The translations under genes were made by a program, and so were the position numbers. The notes under the pieces were generated by a model. That model searched no databases. It saw only the letters and a list, made by a program, of their open reading frames with translations, and was not told where the DNA came from. Of a stretch of 64,000 nt of DNA, positions 12,950 to 22,229 are shown piece after piece (within the stretch, counting starts at the first letter, position 1; each line of letters opens with the position of its first letter). Origin of the DNA: Dichetophora obliterata (Eukaryota > Arthropoda > Insecta > Diptera > Sciomyzidae); the NCBI GenBank assembly GCA_963920525.1, contig OY986438.1:133640671-133704670 (forward strand). Direction: 5' to 3'.

Positions 12950-15900
12950 TCCCAGGGAAACTGGGGGCGATGGATCAATGCAACATGTCTGACTGTCTCA
13001 ACCTGGCGAGGCCAGCATAATCTTTGTGAAATCGCCTCAAGTCGACTCAAACCTCCACGTGGTGTTTCCTGGGCAACGTCAAAACTGACAACCGTTAGTT
13101 TGGCGGCTAATCTGAGCGGCGGGCCTCCCTAGGCTTAAAATAGGTTGTGCGTCGGGTTTGAAGCCCACCCGTAAAAACCCATTTCAATGAAAACACAAAA
13201 GAATAGAAGAAAACTGATCCCCAAATCTGATGACGACTACCGCAAACGAAAAACTGATAATGATTTACGGATATGCACCTGGAATGTCCGAACCCTTAAT
13301 TGGGAAGGTGCATCTATCCAACTGACTGATGTCTTGGGAAGATACAAAGCTGATATCACTGCTATCCAAGAAATGCGATGGAAGGGACAGGGTTGCATTC
13401 GGCATGCACCCTGTGATATCTACTACAGCGGCCATGCGGAGAAGCACGAGTTTGGATGCGGATTTGTAGTTGGCAAGAGACTACGGCCCCACGTCCTGCG
13501 ATTCACACCTGTGAACGAACGACTTGCCATAATCCGCATCAAGGTTAGATTTTTCAATAAAAGCCTAATATGTGCGCACGCTCCGACAGAAGACAAGGAC
13601 GATGAGATCAAGGAAATTTTCTACGAGCGCCTTGAAAATGCTTACGAGCGCTGCCCCCGCCACGACGTTAAAATCGTGCTTGGTGACTTCAACGCTAAGG
13701 TGGGCAAGGAAAATATTTTTGGTCCAACAGTCGGAAAGTTCAGCCTCCACGACAACACCTCCGATAACGGAATGAGGCTGATTGACTTCGCCGCAGCACG
13801 AAACATGGTCGTAAGTAGCACTAGATTCAAGCATCTCAATATTCATAAAGCAACCTGGATGTCCCCTGATCAAAAAACAAAAAATCAAATTGATCACGTT
13901 TTGATCGACGGAAGGCACTCTTCCAGTGTATTGGATGTACGCACGATCCGTGGTGCAAACATTGACTCGGATCACTATCTTGTTGCAGCCAAGATTCGTA
14001 CACGTCTGTGCGCAGCTAAGAATACACGCAACCCTACACAGAGAAAGCTAGACGTCGACAAGCTGCAATCGAAACAGACAGCCGATGCTTTCGCCACTCG
14101 ACTCTCACTCCTGCTTCAAAGCACTCCTCCAATCGATGATATATGCGCGCAGTGGACACACATTTCCAACTCCATGCGTGCGGCTGCTGAAGAGGTGATT
14201 GGCTACCAACGCCCTCGCCGAAACCAGTGGTACGACCAGGAGTGTCGCGACGCCACTGCAGAGAAAGACGCCGCCTACAAAGCCACCCTGCAGTCGGTTG
14301 TAACGCGCACTGCTAAGGAGCGATACAAAGAAAAGAGGAGGGAAGAGAGACATATTTTCAGGCGGAAAAAAAGAGAGGCAGAAAAGCGAGAGCAGGAGAA
14401 GATTGAGATGTATGGTGACAGGAATGAGGCCCGAAAATTTTTCGAAAAAATAAGACGCCTTGCCGATGGTTTTAAAACCGGGGCCTCTTCCTGCAAGGAT
14501 GAAAACGGGAATCTAGTGACAGATGTCCAGAGTACACTGACGTTATGGAGGGAACACTTCTCTAAGCTTCTAAATGGCGACGCTGACAACAATCCCGCCA
14601 AAAGAGATGATATTCCGGAAACGCCGATTACGGATGTCAGCGTCGAGGTTCCGCTGCCCGACTATGATGAAGTTCTGACAGCTATAGCTCGGCTTAAAAA
14701 TAACAAAGCCGCGGGAGCTGATGGCTTACCTGCTGAGCTGTTTAAGAACGGAGGCGAAGCTCTACTTAAATGCATTCACGAGCTTCTATGTAGAATATGG
14801 TCGGAAGAATGCATTCCGAACGATTGAAATCTCAGTGTGCTCTGCCCAATCCACAAGAAAGGCGATCCCACTATCTGTGCCAATTACCGTGGGATAAGCC
14901 TTCTTAATATCGCATATAAGGTCCTGTCGAGCGTTTTATGTGAAAGATTGAAGCCCATTGGTAACGAACTGATCGGACCTTATCAGTGTGGCTTCAGACC
15001 TGGAAAGTCCACCATCGACCAGATTTTCACGCTACGACAAATCTTGGAGAAGACTCAAGAAAAACAAGTCGACACCCACCATCTTTTTGTCGACTACAAA
15101 GCCGCCTTTGACAGCCCAATAAGGAAGCATCTGTACTCCACCATGTCTGAATTTGGTATTCCTGCAAAACTAATACGACTTTGCAGGATGACACTGAGCA
15201 ACACCAGCAGCGCAGTTAAAATCGGGAAGGACCTCTCCCCACCATTTATTACCAAACGAGGTTTCAGACAAGGTGATTCCTTATCGTGCGACTTTTTCAA
15301 CCTAATGATGGAAAAGATCATCCGAGCTGCTGATCTGAGACGTAGTGGCACAATATTCTACAAGAGTGTTATGCTGCTTGCGTATGCTGATGACATAGAT
15401 ATCATTGGCCATAATACGCGCGAAGTCAGTGCAGCATTTTCCAGATTAGAAAGAGAGTCAAGTCGAATGGGTCTGTCAGTGAATGCAGATAAGACGAAAT
15501 ACTTAGTGTCAACAAACAAACAGTCCCAGCGTCTTGGAACCCACGTTACCGTTGACAATACCTCATTCGAGGTTGTGAAGAACTTCGTTTATCTGGGATC
15601 CAGCATTAATTCAACCAACGACATCAGCATTGAGATCAAACGAAGAATAACTCTTGCCAACAGGTGTTACTTTGGGCTCAGTAGGCAATTGAGAAGCAGA
15701 GCCCTCTCTCGACGAACGAAAATCACGCTCTATAAATCGCTCATCATGCCCGTCCTACTTTACGCATCACAAACCTGGACGCTGAGCAGTTTAGATGAAA
15801 AGACTTTAGGAGCATTCGAGAGAAAGATTCTTCGTAAGATCTATGGACCAATCTGCGTCAATGGCGAGTACCGAATACGGTGGAATGATGAACTGTATGA

Positions 15901-16202
15901 GCTGTACGCTGACATCGACATAGTCAAGCGCATTAAAATCTAGCGGCTTCGCTGGCTTGGTCATGTTCAGCGCATGAAAGACGATGCTCCAGTGAAGAAA
16001 ACATTCGATTCGGTACCCAGCGGCGGTCAACGCAGAAGAGGACGACCGCATCTTCGTTGGAAAGACCAAGTGGAGGACAACCTGACGAAGCTTGGAATTT
16101 CCAACTGGCGCCAGCAAGCGAAAGACAGAAATGGCTGGCGCAAATTCTTAGATGAGGCCAAGACCGACATACGGTTGTAGCGCCAACTAAGTAAGTAAGT
16201 AA
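12950..16202 (+). mobile_element. RTE-clade non-LTR retrotransposon, near full length, 13-bp TSD
   Basis: The element interrupts the 128-bp tandem array. GGTAGGCGTAGTT flanks it on both sides (12937-12949 and 16203-16215), a clear target-site duplication. It has a 5' UTR of about 240 bp, one long frame (13187-16180) and a short 3' end of aagtaagtaagtaa repeats instead of poly(A), as in RTE elements. Two nonsense codons in an otherwise continuous frame suggest recent inactivation. Confidence 0.93.
13187..16180 (+). pseudogene. RTE ORF: AP endonuclease plus reverse transcriptase, two in-frame stops
   Basis: One frame of 998 codons, broken only by TGA at 14825-14827 and TAG at 15941-15943. Residues of about 28-280 form an APE-type endonuclease: CTWNVRTLNWEGAS, AIQEMRWKG, LGDFNAKVG and, near the end, NIDSDHYLV. 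The region from about residue 495 is reverse transcriptase: NKAAGADGLPAELFK, NYRGISLLN, GFRPGKST, GFRQGDSLS and the catalytic LAYADDIDI (near 15380). The tail has GRRRGRPHLRWKDQ, common in this clade. Endonuclease and RT would act together in target-primed reverse transcription. The stops fit single transitions (Trp to TGA; Gln to TAG). Confidence 0.95.
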
Positions 16203-16335
16203 GGTAGGCGTAGTTATGAAAATTTACAGTCAAGAAAATGGGTGTTATTGGAAAAAGGGCGTGGAATTAGTAGAATAATACTGTTTCTTAGTTAATGTTG
16301 ACACAAGGGTACCAAAATTCGTTAAAAGAATGGGC
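16203..16335. repeat. tandem array, about 128-bp unit, right part
   Basis: It begins with the right copy of the RTE duplication and continues the array: gaaaatttacagtcaagaaa, tgggtgttatt, then gggcgtgg. It joins directly to the unit broken at 12949. Confidence 0.85.
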
Positions 16336-16361
16336 AAACTTGTTATCATAATCTCTAAAAA

Positions 16362-16845
16362 GGAAGAAATAAAAACTTTTTTAAAAAAAAAAAAAAACCA
16401 CTTCAAAACCACTACAAAGTAAAATATAATTTTAAATTACTTTTTACACTAATTCTTGGTCAAATTTTATAATTTGTTTATATAAATTATTAAATTGAAA
16501 ATCTTATTATTATAATTTTTTTTCTATTTTGTATTACTATCATATATATATTAATTTCTCCATGAATAAAAAACCTTTAAAGTCGGTACTTATATAATTA
16601 GACTTGTATAAAATAAACTCTCCGGCTGTAAAGGTTTTATATTCGTTGAGAAATTAATATATTTATGATAATAATACAAAATAGAAAAAATTTATTGTAA
16701 TAAGATTTCCAATTTAATAATATATATATATAAATTAACAAATTTGACCAAGGCTTAATGTGAAAAGTAATTTAAAATTATTACTTTGTAGTGGTTTTGA
16801 AGTTGTTTTTTTTTTTTTTTTTTGTTAAAAAGTTTTTAAATTCTG
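16362..16845. mobile_element. long foldback element, about 215-bp arms
   Basis: The halves 16362-16600 and 16610-16845 are inverted copies. Shared blocks in order are aaaaactttttt, acttcaaaaccactacaaag, taaattact, ttggtcaaatttt, aaaatcttatta, tattttgtatta and attaatttctc. The centre carries aaacctttaaagtcggt against its diverged complement. No coding frame. It lies immediately before the C-terminal hAT remnant and may have inserted in or beside that element. Confidence 0.85.
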
Positions 16846-17275
16846 AGAATTCCAAAGAATTTGAGTTTTTAGTGAAGGCTTTAACTGATAATGTATTTAT
16901 TTTAGATTTAGCCTTTCTTGCCGATATAACCCAATATATAAATAAAGTAAACCCAGAGCTTCAAGAAAAGAACCGAACTGTTTGTGGTTCATTTTAAATT
17001 ATTAAAAATTTTAAAACAACGTTACTTTTGCTTTCAATCGAAATTAAATCCAACGATTTTTCAAATATTGCACTCATTTATACTGATTATACTGATAAAA
17101 CAACTAAAAATTCTGAATATTCTAATGTAATATTTACTTTACTAAATAATTTAGAACACAGGTTTAAGGATTTTGAAAAAATTAGCACGTTGATCGATGA
17201 TGTTGAAAATTCTTTCAAATGCGACGCGAGTAAATATAAGTTTCATATTCAATCAGAAATAATAAAACTTTGAAG
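16840..17275 (+). pseudogene. hAT transposase remnant, C-terminal part
   Basis: The first frame gives ALTDNVFILDLAFLADITQY followed by NKVNPELQEKNR. After a stop and shift, the frame at 17028-17273 ends NLEHRFKDFEKISTL and FHIQSEIIKL. This matches the C-terminal region of the ZBED5-like hAT lineage (D-L-A-F-L-x-D-I, L-x-x-K-N, x-R-F-x-D-F, then L-x-x-E-x-I-x-L). It probably belongs to the remnant at 11650-12230, separated by the tandem array, RTE and foldback. Confidence 0.7.
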
Positions 17276-17529
17276 CGAAGTAAACATTCAGGATAAAATC
17301 AACACTTCTGAGTTCTGTTAAAACTTGGACCAGTCATTTTATCTTGAATTAAAAAAAAAAAATATCTTAGCAAATTTCTATTTCAAATTTCAAAAATATC
17401 TATGTGAGCATATTTTTCTGATTTGAATTTTATGTTCTTCAAAACGTAATAGGATAAGCGAAAATAATATAAAAAGCATAATGTTAATAAGAAACTGCTC
17501 CCAAATCTTCGATATCGATAAATTTGTAG

Positions 17530-17690
17530 CAAAAAATGAACTTGAATAACTAAATGCTAGTTTCTTTTTTTTTTATGTAACCAAAAAAAAAAATCTAAAA
17601 CTTTTTTTATTTTTATATACCACACAATGAACTTGAATAACTAAATGCTATTTTCTTTTTTGTTTTTGTATGACCGAAAAAATTTAAAAA
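17530..17690. repeat. tandem duplication, about 91 bp
   Basis: aatgaacttgaataactaaatgcta occurs at about 17536 and again at about 17627, with similar T-rich sequence following each. No gene is seen from 17276 to 18214. Confidence 0.7.
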
Positions 17691-18392
17691 GAAGCATCAA
17701 AAACATTTTTTAATTTTGCTGCTTATTCTATTCCGCAACCGATTTGAATTAAACTATTTTTTTCAGTACAGTTTCTCTTTTCTCACCACTATAGTCTCAC
17801 ATGTAATTTTGCCCGGAGCTCTATATTTAGCTCCACTTCACGCTCATTTCACCTTCTGTTTGTTGTCTCTCTTATTTTCTTCTCTCTCATTACAAACACA
17901 GGGTTGCATTCAGGGCACAGACTCTACCATTATTTTGGTAGATCTACCACATTTTTTCAAAAATTTTCATCTGTCACTTTTACCACCGAGTGCTAAAATC
18001 TACCACTATTGCCACAATCATATAATTTTTTGATGAATTTGTTCCCTATGAAATACTAGAAAGCTTAATTGTGAATATCATTAGATTTTAATATATGGGT
18101 AAATCCTAGCGTTTGGACGTTACATTCGCATACATTTTTTCATAAATTTAACAAATTTTATTAACACTTTTTAAATTAAGATGTATCTTGTTAAATATCT
18201 CTTCATGAGTATAATCTACACATATCTAAAAAAAAGTCTGGTTTGTTACACCATTTATAACTCGAGAACGGCTGGACCGATTTTAATGATCTTTTATTTG
18301 TTGGATTTGTGTTCATCCCGAATAGCAGAATAGCTATTAAAATATCGAAAAAACTCAGGGCACCTGGCACCTCCCATACATATCAAATCTTC

Positions 18393-19078
18393 TATATTGA
18401 ATAGCTTTGGAATTATAGGTCGCACAGCAACGGAATTCGGTATTCGTCCTCAATTTTCACTTGCCGTTCTACTGGTACAATTTTATGGGCGGTGGACGTA
18501 GGGCCTGGCACTTTTTCATGAGCCCAAATTTTCAGTATAACTTTCAAGCTATAAGTCGCACATTAATGAAACTCGGTTAGAACATACTATTTAGTCGTGT
18601 CTTTCGACTGGCAAAATTGAGCAAGTAAAGGCACCGCCCATACAATTCAAATTTATGATATCGAATAGCTTTGGAACTAAATGCCGTATAATAATGAAAT
18701 TCAGTATGGAGTTGCCACTTGGTGATATCCTTCTAATGAAAAACTGGGATGGGCTATGAAAAAGGGGGTGTGGCTCGGCCCTTACACATTAAGTTTTTGA
18801 TATCAGATAGATTTGGAACTAAATGTCGTATAACAACGAAATTCAGTATGGAATTACTATTGGGTGGTATCCTTCTACTAGAAAACTGAGACGGTCATTG
18901 AACAAGGGGGTGTGGCTCCGCCCATACAAGCCAAATTTTTGATATCGAATAGCTTCGGAAATAAATATCATATAACAATGAAATTCAGTATGGAGTTACT
19001 TAGTGGTCAGGCATTTCTACTGGAAAACTGCCAGGGGCATTGGAAACTTGGCGTGGCTTCGCCCACACAAGCTAAATT
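18393..19078. repeat. minisatellite inside Helitron A, about 132-142-bp units
   Basis: About five units carry gatatcgaatagctttgg, then aaattcagtatgg, then actgg and gtgtggctccgcccatac. Starts near 18393, 18525, 18657, 18799 and 18941 give the spacing. Confidence 0.88.
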
Positions 19079-19305
19079 CAATTCAATTTACTTTACTGCA
19101 AAAACTAACTTTTTTCTGGCATTTAATAATCAAAATCAAATCTTCTAAACGAATAAAAATTTCTTCATTTTTTATTTTAAAACCGTAACTTTTGCAAATG
19201 AAAGAGATTTTTATCTTCATTACTTTTTGGTAAAGTTAAAGTAAGTGTTGTTTCATTTTCAATAAAATAAAAAAAATTAAAAAAAAAATCATTTCTTCAG
19301 CTCAT

Positions 19306-19379
19306 TGTGGGAATCGATCCCACTACTTCATGGCTTCAAAACTGATGGTTGAGCCGACTGAGCTATCGAAAGTGCATTT
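19306..19379 (-). other. tRNA-like remnant
   Basis: On the minus strand it has TAGCTCAGTCGG (a perfect A box) and, about 40 bases later, GGATCGATTCC (B box with one change), followed by CCAC. The D and anticodon stems and the acceptor do not fold well. It is a tRNA-derived pseudogene or SINE head caught in the Helitron, not a working tRNA. Confidence 0.5.
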
Positions 19380-19817
19380 ATTCTAATTATAATGTGCTAA
19401 AATAATTTCCTAATAGAATTTGCTATAAAATTAAATGACAACAGTGAAATGACAATGACAGCAGTGTACTATATTTTTCTTAGAAACAAACCAATCGTGT
19501 TTTTCATATGCATATATATTAGATAGAATACTTTTTTAGCGAAATTTTTTTAGCTTCGATTAGTTAATTTTAAAAAATTTTGTAATTTTGACATAAAAAA
19601 AATCACATATCTTCAAGATTGCACAAATTTTTAGTACAACGTCTTTTTCTAATAACGCCGTTTCCTTTGAATGACAAAAAACCATTTTGCATATTTCCAT
19701 ACGCTTTACCTCAAAAGCTTATTTTTTCTGTCTAAAATTCGTTATCTTCTGAACGCATAAAACCTAAACATCAAAATTTTACGTTTTCGCCCGAGTTACA
19801 CCGGGTATATCAGCTAG

Positions 19818-20640
19818 TTTATAATAAATATAACATCGCAGTTAACCTAAAATTTGTTATTTTTTCGTGCATTCAGACGTTACTAAAAAAGGAAGTTCTT
19901 GTGAGACTAACACTCGAACTTAGAATATTTCTGCGAAATAGTCGATCGCACCTCGAAAGTCTAATGGAACAAAAAATTGCAAGTTAAATAAGTTCCAGTT
20001 AAATGCCAACATCATCTCAAATATCGTATTTTTAAAGTCACAGTTAACAACTTTATTTGTTCAGACATTACGTGTCGGACGTCATTGTAGTTTAATTGGG
20101 TTATCAAGTAATTAGGTAAAGTAATTATGAAAATTAGTAATTAAGAAATAAATTTAGTATATTGTCCTTTCCTTGCCTTAACCATTTTTTCAGTATCTTA
20201 AGCCAATGTCTTCTATTTTTAATAAAACAAAAAGTTTACGAAACATTTACTAAACATTGAAAAATGAAAATGAAATGAAACATTGAAAAACTTTAAAAAC
20301 ATTCACTAAAAAAAAACTACATTTGTGAAACAGCTCATACGATTTGATGATTATGGTAAATGAATTTATGCTTAAATTGCTTAAACTATTATAATTAAAA
20401 TGTTTCTCTAAGAAAATATCATAAAATAGTACGTTTTTAATAAGTTTTAATTTTTTGGTTACGGTTGACTTCTCTGTGGATTTGATATTTTGACGTTGAC
20501 TGTCAGCTGTTAACAAAACGTTTGCGCGGGAGGCTTAAACGCTGCACGAATCGATAAAAAATATCGTCCCGTTAAATTGTGATATTAATGTTCAATGTTG
20601 TTCTTGGATGTTAAATGTATTTCAATTGTAAAAATGTATT
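19818..20640. other. non-coding stretch, nothing recognised
   Basis: AT-rich. One short frame at 20250-20516 (-) has no recognisable domain. Confidence 0.5.
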
Positions 20641-20650
20641 AATAGTGTAA

Positions 20651-20755
20651 ATTTTTTCCCTGCTGATGATTGTCGACGGCAATCGAAATATTGGAAATAA
20701 AAATTAAAACTATAAAAGTTTTTCATTTTTAATATTTTGGACTTTGAGCCCGTTA
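20651..20755 (+). ncRNA. Penelope terminal segment with hammerhead-like motif (solo)
   Basis: A UUUCC/GGAAA stem I (20655-20659 with 20693-20697) encloses CUGCUGAU, a GAUUG/CAAUC stem II (20668-20672 with 20680-20684), GAAA (20685-20688) and UAUU. Sequence downstream, from the ataaaagttttt block through ggactttgagccc, matches the end of the Penelope-like element at 56.8 kb, which has the same motif. The core A6 position is C, so self-cleavage is doubtful. It is a detached relic of a related Penelope terminus. Confidence 0.55.
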
Positions 20756-21020
20756 GAAAATAATATTAACTACGAAAAATTGTTCACTTCAATTGAGCAG
20801 CTAAAAATAAATAACAAATAAAAACATATTTAATAATAAATTATTAATTTTTAGTTCGCTCTTTTTATTACATGTTTTAAGAAAAAAAAATTTTGGTCTA
20901 TAAAATAAAAAAAAAAAATTATAAAAAAATTTGTAAGAAAATAACATTTCGAACTTTCGTAAAAAAACATTTTCAATAAAAAAAAACTATATTTTAAAAC
21001 AGCACAACAAAAATTTTTTT

Positions 21021-21170
21021 GTCCCGGTTGGGGTTTGAACCCACGACCGAAATCTAGTTTTCACTGTCTAAAGGAGCAAAATAAGCGACGATTAATTTAC
21101 AACTGTGATGGTCGAATGTATAAGCAAATGGACATACATGCATGCGGCCGAGGTTTAAATCTCAAGATGG
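21021..21170 (+). repeat. dispersed repeat shared with 1069-1160, with a B-box-like start
   Basis: The block at 21075-21165 matches the first kilobase of the window and ends in gcggccgaggttt. Just upstream, the reverse complement of 21022-21042 contains gtgggttcaaaccccaac, a good RNA polymerase III B-box-like match. It might be a SINE-like family, but there are too few copies here to define its ends. Confidence 0.4.
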
Positions 21171-21649
21171 TGGTAATTTTTCAATTTTATTTAATGTTAA
21201 TAATAATAATGTTTGCAGTTTTTCACCTGTATAAAAATCATAATTCTCATAAGATGCTATTTCTGGTTTTGTTCGGCAAAGCGTTTCAACACTCTGCAGT
21301 CACTTAAATACTAAATTTTTTTGTAAGTTAGGCTTACAAAAATATGTCGAAGAGACAGAAAGAATATGTCAAAACGACAGAAAAAAATTACCAAAATAAA
21401 ATAAAGCAGCACAGTGCCAAAGCGGAAAGCCAGGGGGCTAGAGATGGAATATAATTAATGGTTTATCTTGGCCACTAAGTTACCGTCACGTCCGTATGTT
21501 TGATTTTAAGTTTAATATTACTTAAATTGAGGAAATAAATTATTCTCAAATTTTATTTAAATTGTCTTCTACTTAAAACTCCTATCATAATTTTAAGATA
21601 ACCTTTTTTCTTAAAATGTCTACCTAAATATGATCATGTTGTATACAAT

Positions 21650-21735
21650 GTCACATCTTTAATCTGACATAACACTATACAACATGCTACACAATGTCAT
21701 GTCTATAATCCGACATAGCACTATGCAACATTAAT
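21650..21735. repeat. 46-bp direct duplication
   Basis: Two copies carry caatgtca, then (t)ctttaatctgacata or tctataatccgacata, then cactat(a/g)caacat. Confidence 0.75.
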
Positions 21736-21881
21736 CGTAGTATAAAATTAAATGTCTAAATAAACCGGGAAAATAATATGAAACCTGTAAAAACTAATAT
21801 ATAAAGAGATAATCTTTCCATCTATATTAAGTGAAACAATCAACCTAAAAACCTAATCCTTGCCGTGTAGGCATAAAAGGT

Positions 21882-21928
21882 ACCTTTAAACGATTTTCGA
21901 CCACAGCCAAGTGGTCTCATCAGAAGGC
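21882..21928 (-). ncRNA. hammerhead ribozyme motif, type I, canonical core
   Basis: Read on the minus strand: stem I GCCUU pairs with AAGGU at the far end. The core is CUGAUGA, followed by a perfect 6-bp stem II (GACCAC/GUGGUC, loop UUGGCU), then GAAA. A two-pair stem III (A-U, A-U, loop UCGU) leaves A as cleavage position 17. All conserved core bases are present. Tiny stem III is typical of hammerheads in Penelope-like elements and animal retrozymes. No RT fragment is recognised beside it, so its host element is unknown. Confidence 0.7.
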
Positions 21929-22079
21929 TTTGAAAAGACTAAAAAACCTAAGCAACCTCTAATTCTGAATGCTACGTATTCGACATAAGCTAATCTTATG
22001 ACAATTTAAAATAAATTGCATGCAACGCCTTTAAGCAAAAAAAGTTTTTGGCAAATATCTTATTTTTTAGGCAGTTCGA

Positions 22080-22225
22080 GAAGGCTTCGATATTTTTATG
22101 AACGAATCGTTCTCGGATCGTATTCTCGGACTCGTTAACGAATCGTATTCTCGGAACGAAAACGTATTCGAAAACGATAATCCTTAAGAATTAAAGTGTC
22201 CGAGATTGCGGATTCGTTTCGAATT
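22080..22225. repeat. short imperfect repeats of cgaatcgtattctcgga
   Basis: Several copies of (a)cgaatcgt(t/at)tctcgga and acgaaaacg follow one another, with partly complementary cgaattcgtt. Function unknown. Confidence 0.6.
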
Positions 22226-22229
22226 CGTT

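Larger units (their letters stand above)
18215..19817 (+). mobile_element. non-autonomous Helitron A
   Basis: The 5' end is TCTACACATATC after an A. The 3' end is CTAG (19814-19817) before a T, preceded by a hairpin with CCCG/CGGG stem near 19790-19804. TC...CTRR between A and T plus a 3' hairpin is the Helitron signature. No helicase remains. The interior is a minisatellite plus a tRNA-like patch. The 3' end is firmer than the 5' end. Confidence 0.75.

Noticed and set aside
13265..16233. Minus-strand and alternative frames across the RTE element
   Set aside because: They are shadows of the long endonuclease-RT frame on the plus strand.
17716..18033. 105-codon frame resembling a membrane protein
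   Set aside because: Phe/Leu content reflects T-rich sequence; no homologous pattern or start context.
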